A stretch of 64,000 bases of DNA, taken from Mya arenaria (Eukaryota; Mollusca; Bivalvia; Myida; Myidae). The stretch lies in NCBI RefSeq assembly GCF_026914265.1, contig NC_069125.1, positions 67,569,479 through 67,633,478 of the forward strand. The letters run 5' to 3'. The position numbers and the translations under genes are program-made. Positions within the stretch are counted from its first letter, which is position 1; the number at the start of each line of letters is the position of its first letter. Positions 59,052 through 64,000 of the stretch are shown here, piece by piece. Below the pieces are notes generated by a model that saw only the letters and a program-made list of their open reading frames with translations, was not told where the DNA came from and did not search any database.

Positions 59052-60384
59052 ATGTACTTCCGTTGTGTGGAAAATTCTCAATAAAAAAATAATGTTTTCA
59101 TGACTGATAGACATGTTTTCACATGCTCAATACACTGTAAATAAAAAATATCATTATTCCCGAAACTTTTAAACCTGAAGTATCTATTATTGCTTGATTT
59201 ATCATTTAGAATAGCGATTTAAGCATAAACTGCTGCCCTATAGTTGAAAGGTAATTTTGGAAGAACTGTCATGGCGGACTGTGCCATTTTGAGAGTTCGT
59301 TATTCAAGTGGAGAGATTTTTCTTAGGAATAGCTTGACCCCCCTTTTTTATTGGCTTAAAAGGTAATTTAAAGCTTGTACTTTAAGAATATATATGTTTA
59401 TCATAGTCTGCATTCGCTCGAAATGCCTTTAAGTGTTGTCTAAAAATAATCATTTCACATTGAATTATAGAGGAAATGACAATGGTGAGTGTAACCTAGA
59501 GCAGAAGGACTCTGAACAAAGTGCAATATGCATACTATTGAAACAGAATATCATTGTCCATATTATAGAGATTTGAGATCTACATGTTTACTCAAATAGT
59601 ATTGTTCTTGGCCGACTTTACATAAATTTAAATTATTAATGAATAGTAATCAAGTAAGTACCTAAACAAACTTGCAAAATTTATATATCTAGCATTTGAC
59701 TTACGTGATAATTAGGTTGTAAATATGTGCATAGTTATATTTATATTCAAATACAATAGAAGAGTAAGTTAAGTATTACCATTTAAATAGATAATCCATC
59801 AATATATAAATCCTAAACTAGAATTTGAAACTCATATGTATAGATACTAAAAAATCTTATTCTATTAAACTAACACAGAGGGAGATTTGTCAAACACGAA
59901 ATCCTCGTGCACGTTCTTATCAAGCGCTATTTATTAATCAAGAACGCCTCACTTGTATGTAACTGGCCCCTTAGTTAAATCTGTTCTTATATAACATTAT
60001 TCAAACCATTTCATCATGCATGTTATCTACAAACTAAAATTGTTATTGTGTACATGGATACCTCAAATTGATCTAGTTCATACTGTAAATATTTTACAAC
60101 ATACTTTTCTCATTATTAATAGCTACATATGTGTTTGTATATAATAACTTGTTCACCGTCATTTTTTTGTATTCTGTATTTATACTGTATTCTGTTAAAT
60201 AGCAATGACATTTTTATGTTTATACTTATAAAACTTTGACTTGACTTGTTAACTTCTGGATATTTTTTTAAATATCTACTTCAATTTTTAACCTGTACAC
60301 TTTCAATTATTGCTACTCAATTCAGTTAATTATTATATTTTTCAAATTTGAAATGAGTATATATTACGTCACAGCTTTAGATGC

Positions 60385-60600
60385 ATCGCTTTAATTGGCT
60401 AAAAAAGTTATGCTGCACTATTAGCGTTGATGGCCATTCTCAATTGGCAGGCTAATTGTGTCCGTGGCAAACTGCGATAATTGCTACCAGAGTTTGTAAC
60501 GGAGAACGCGTGTAAGCCAGTGGAAGAGGCTGCCATAAAGCGGAGGTGAGATGTTGACATTTCAGTATGGGGATATATAATAAGGCTTTACAGATGTACT
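60385..60600 (+). promoter_or_regulatory. Promoter of C4
   Basis: The palindrome is present with one change (CAATTGGCAGGCTAATTG, 60441-60458) and the TATA box TATATAA is at 60574-60580. Otherwise nearly identical to the C3 promoter. Confidence 0.65.
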
Positions 60601-60677
60601 TTCATACAAAATCATAGACTGTCTTACAAGTTTTGAAATTATAATAAAAAAAGAAATCACTACATTTAATATTCAAT

Positions 60678-62130
60678 ATGTCCTCTGTCATCTCTAAAAG
60701 CAAGGTATATTAGCAGCAAATATAATTCTAATTACTTTTATAAATATTTCTACTTATAATTCACAACTATTTGTATGCAGTTGTACCAAGTGATTTCAGC
60801 AGTAAAACCATAATAACTATATTTTATGCGCAGATATTGACATGCTATCATAGGCATTATAGTCTAATGTATAGTAGTGTCTAACTCATTTTTAAATAAT
60901 AATACAGTGTTTATAACTTTTCATATTTTATGCAGAATATTGCAAATTTAAATATACTTCTATTATACATACATGTGTATATAAAGATTATTCAACGGGG
61001 TTTGATGATGCAAAAACTAGTTCATAAGATTTACACAGGCATCTTGTGTTTTGGATAAAATAGCCGAAATAAGGCATTCATATGAATCCTATTTATAAAC
61101 ATTTTGTTCGAATAATTATATATTATGCCAGTCTCTCAGACCATATTTAAAACACTTTGTCGTTTACTTTCAGGGTTGCGAACGGATGTCGAGCAGTGAG
61201 AAAATACAGGGTCGGGTGTTTTGTGTGACAGGGGTCAATAGGGAGATCGGAACGCTTGCGTCATCTCCCGCCGCCAACAAGTGCTCGTCCGGGTCCTTCT
61301 CGAGCCAGTGCGACACGGAGTCTACCGGCTACATCTCTTCTTCATCTTTCGAGTCATCCGGGGAAGAGAAGCGTTTGATTCCGAATGATGACAAAGCGTT
61401 CCGAGTGTGGAACCAGTGGAGCCGTGAGCTTGACGCCAACTCAGGGCCAAAGAGTTCCACCCCAAAGCAGGGCAGTGAGGGGATCACTATGAGAAGGCGG
61501 GTTAACATCTCAACAGATGCCGGAAAATCCATGCTAGCAATAAAGAAAGTCTTCAACTCCGACTCTAAAAGGAGTAATTCTAGTTCTAATCAAATCAGTG
61601 ACGATTCATTCTGGGGAATGGGATCACTGCGTGTTCAGAAGAGTAGTTCAGAAGGCGATATATACAGGCGAATAATCACATGTGACAATTCTTTGAAACA
61701 CAAGCCACTCCCCTTGCACGAATGCTGAGACTGTACTAACTTCTTATAAACATGTTTCACATTCGCATGAGTGGAGGCGGCGTCCGTTTATCACCCAGTC
61801 TACATCACAGGAGGACCTGAGGGCCGCCCCAACCGCCAATCGACCCACCTCGGACCGTACGAGCTATAATGCCTTGCCGCGGTACCGAGTGACGGTCCCG
61901 GCATCTCAACCATTTTGCTATGCAAGTGCTACCGAAAAACGTGCCTCTCATCTTGGAAAATCATGTGCTGACTTTGTGGATTCGGGGACTTCGGTTGACG
62001 ACTCAATGACGGAATTTCTCTCAAATGTGAACAAGGAGAACCTTGCGGGCTTTCTGGAATTCTATGACCACGTCACCAGCGAACCCGCCATTCTAGCGGA
62101 CCCGGGGAAATCCAAACAACTACGAATCAG
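60678..62130 (+). pseudogene. C4: frameshifted family C copy
   Basis: Exon 1 is 60678-60704 (MSSVISKSK) and exon 2 begins at 61174, both with intact splice sites. An extra A at about 61721 (CACGAATGC against CACGATGC in C3) shifts the frame and gives a stop at 61726-61728, so the predicted product is about 193 residues, ending LPLHEC. A second extra A at about 62090 (GCCATTCTAG against GCCTTCTAG) removes the early TAG used by C3. Apart from these two indels the copy is almost identical to C3, so it is either a very young pseudogene, a truncated isoform, or a product of assembly error. Confidence 0.7.
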
Positions 62131-64000
62131 ATTTATTTTGATACGTTTGAAACATGAATTAATGTATTCATGGCTATGCCACAATAGTGCTATTATTATT
62201 AACATATGTGCCATGTATTGTTTGTTGTTGGATTTGATGACACAGAACATAAAATGTGTACAATATAATTATGTGTGGTTTCTTAATGCCCCCAACCCTT
62301 GGATACATATCGGACTCCGGTTCATTTTAGAGGTATTACGGATGCCTGGGTACGCGTGATTCCAATAAAAAAGAATATTGATTTGCATTTCATTTCCAAA
62401 TGAGCAAACATACTTTTAAAAACAATCATGCATAATACACGAGGACCATAATGTTATCGGCTCCTGGAAGGGGACACAGTCATGATTTTGGACCACCTCC
62501 CTATCGGATCCAAAGCATATATCGGCATCACATAACTTAATGTATTGGACTCGTTTTCAGCATTCCGAGTTTTAGTTTTAGAAATAGTAAATGTTGAGCA
62601 AACATTTTTAAAGCATCGTAGCTACACATAGGGTTAATATGTTATCTGAGTGGTGCAGTATATCTCAATACACGATAGAACGTCGTCTACTGATCGAAAT
62701 GTTATGAGCATGCATATGTCCGTGTAGTTGGCAGCCTGGCAGCGTAAATTCGCAGCATGGAGTGCGTGATATAACAACGATTGTGAATCTGCTAGGCGTG
62801 ATTTCAGTGTTTCAAATAGGAGAAGAAGGTAGATACAGAGGCATCGATAGAGGTATGACGTCACCATTGCGTCATATGTACTTCCGTTGTGTGGAAAATT
62901 CTCAATAAAAAAATAATGTTTTCATGACTGATAGACATGTTTTCACATGCTCAATACACTGTAAATAAAAAATATCATTATTCCCGAAACTTTTAAACCT
63001 GAAGTATCTATTATTGCTTGATTTATCATTTAGAATAGAGATTTAAGCATAAACTGCTGCCCTATAGTTGAAAGGTAATTTTGGAAGAACTGTCATGGCG
63101 GACTGTGCCATTTTGAGAGTTCGTTATTCAAGTGGAGAGATTTTTCTTAGGAATAGCTTGACCCCCCTTTTTTATTGGCTTAAAAGGTAATTTAAAGCTT
63201 GTACTTTAAGAATATATATGTTTATCATAGTCTGCATTCGCTCGAAATGCCTTTAAGTGTTGTCTAAAAATAATCATTTCACATTGAATTATAGAGGAAA
63301 TGACAATGGTGGTGTGTAACCTTGAGCAGAAGGACTCTGAACAAAGTGCAATATGCATACTATTGAAACAGAATATCATTGTCCATATTATAGAGATTTG
63401 AGATCTACATGTTTACTCAAATAGTATTGTTCTTGGCCGACTTTACATAAATTTAAATTATTAATGAATAGTAATCAAGTAGGTACCTTAAACAAACTTG
63501 CAAAATTTATATATCTAGCATTTGACTTACGTGATAATTAGGTTGTAAATATGTGCATGTTATATTTATATTCAAATACAATAGAAGAGTAAGTTAAGTA
63601 TTACCATTTAAATAGATAATCCATCAATATATAAACCTAAACTAGAATTTGAAACTCATATGTATAGATACTAAAAAATCTTATTCTATTAAACTAACAC
63701 AGAGGGAGATTTGTCAAACACGAAATCCTCGTGCACGTTCTTATCAAGCGCTATTTATTAATCAAGAACGCCTCACTTGTATGTAACTGGCCCCTTAGTT
63801 AAATCTGTTCTTATATAACATTATTCAAACCATTTCATCATGCATGTTATCTACAAACTAAAATTGTTATTGTGTACATGGATACCTCAAATTGATCTAG
63901 TTCATACTGTAAATATTTTACAACATACTTTTCTCATTATTAATAGCTACATATGTGTTTGTATATAATAACTTGTTCACCGTCATTTTTTTGTATTCTG

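Larger units (their letters stand above)
55672..64000 (+). repeat. Tandem array of 3.82-kb units carrying family C genes
   Basis: The unit junction phrase GTAACCTAGAGCAGAAGGAC (or close) is at 55672, 59491 and 63316, giving 3819 and 3825 bp. Each unit contains, in order: an AT-rich block that looks like a LINE 3' end (terminating AAAACTTTGACTTGACTTG, about 56430), the family C promoter, the gene, its 3'UTR and a CRE-bearing tail. Units 55672-59490 and 59491-63315 are almost identical; a third starts at 63316 and runs off the window. High identity points to recent duplication or concerted evolution. Confidence 0.9.

Overview
This is a eukaryotic nuclear window: AT-rich, with intron-bearing genes, GT-AG splice signals and dense repeats. 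The dispersed repeats include units bounded by AGCTCACCTGAGC / GCTCAGGTGAG, tracts of ATACCCCCC / GGGGGGTAT, and 'ccaaacttggtagggaggttggtca' type tandem blocks. From memory these are typical of bivalve molluscs, so I infer a marine bivalve. Nothing bacterial or plasmid-like is present.

Left part (about 0-5 kb): non-autonomous DNA transposons. One long element carries repeated AAATAGCCCCC termini and hosts a nested LINE reverse-transcriptase fragment. Two MITEs share the terminus TGCACCAG. A tandem block rich in AGGTCA half-sites follows at 4.8-6.3 kb.

6.4-22.5 kb, plus strand: one seven-exon gene that I assembled by following reading frame and intron phase. Every junction agrees in phase. 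The predicted 416-residue protein has an N-terminal HIRAN-like domain, a Ser/Pro-rich linker and a C-terminal death domain. Its introns are packed with repeats, including nested inverted-repeat elements at 18.1-20.6 kb.

25.9-27.7 kb: a 47/51-bp minisatellite in which nearly every unit carries the AP-1 core TGAGTCA.

29-64 kb: a cluster that I interpret as related genes. Genes A (29.3-30.8 kb) and B (43.0-44.6 kb), both minus strand, are single-large-exon proteins with an N-terminal Ras-association domain of the RASSF9/10 type and shared acidic C-terminal motifs. Divergent to B, on the plus strand, lies a third family (C1, C2, C3, C4). It is carried by a roughly 3.82-kb tandem unit that continues past the right edge. 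Family C proteins look like strongly diverged RASSF-like paralogues: they keep pieces of the RA domain and of the C-terminal motif, and they start with a 9-codon first exon. C1 is the distinct, intact copy. C3 is intact but ends early. C4 carries two 1-base insertions. C2 is 5'-truncated and frameshifted. The family C promoters are conserved, with a TATA box and a palindromic pair of homeodomain-type cores.

The rest is intron, intergenic AT-rich DNA, a composite second copy of the AAATAGCCCCC element (39-40.6 kb), a solo end of it (41 kb), and several hairpin or foldback sequences.
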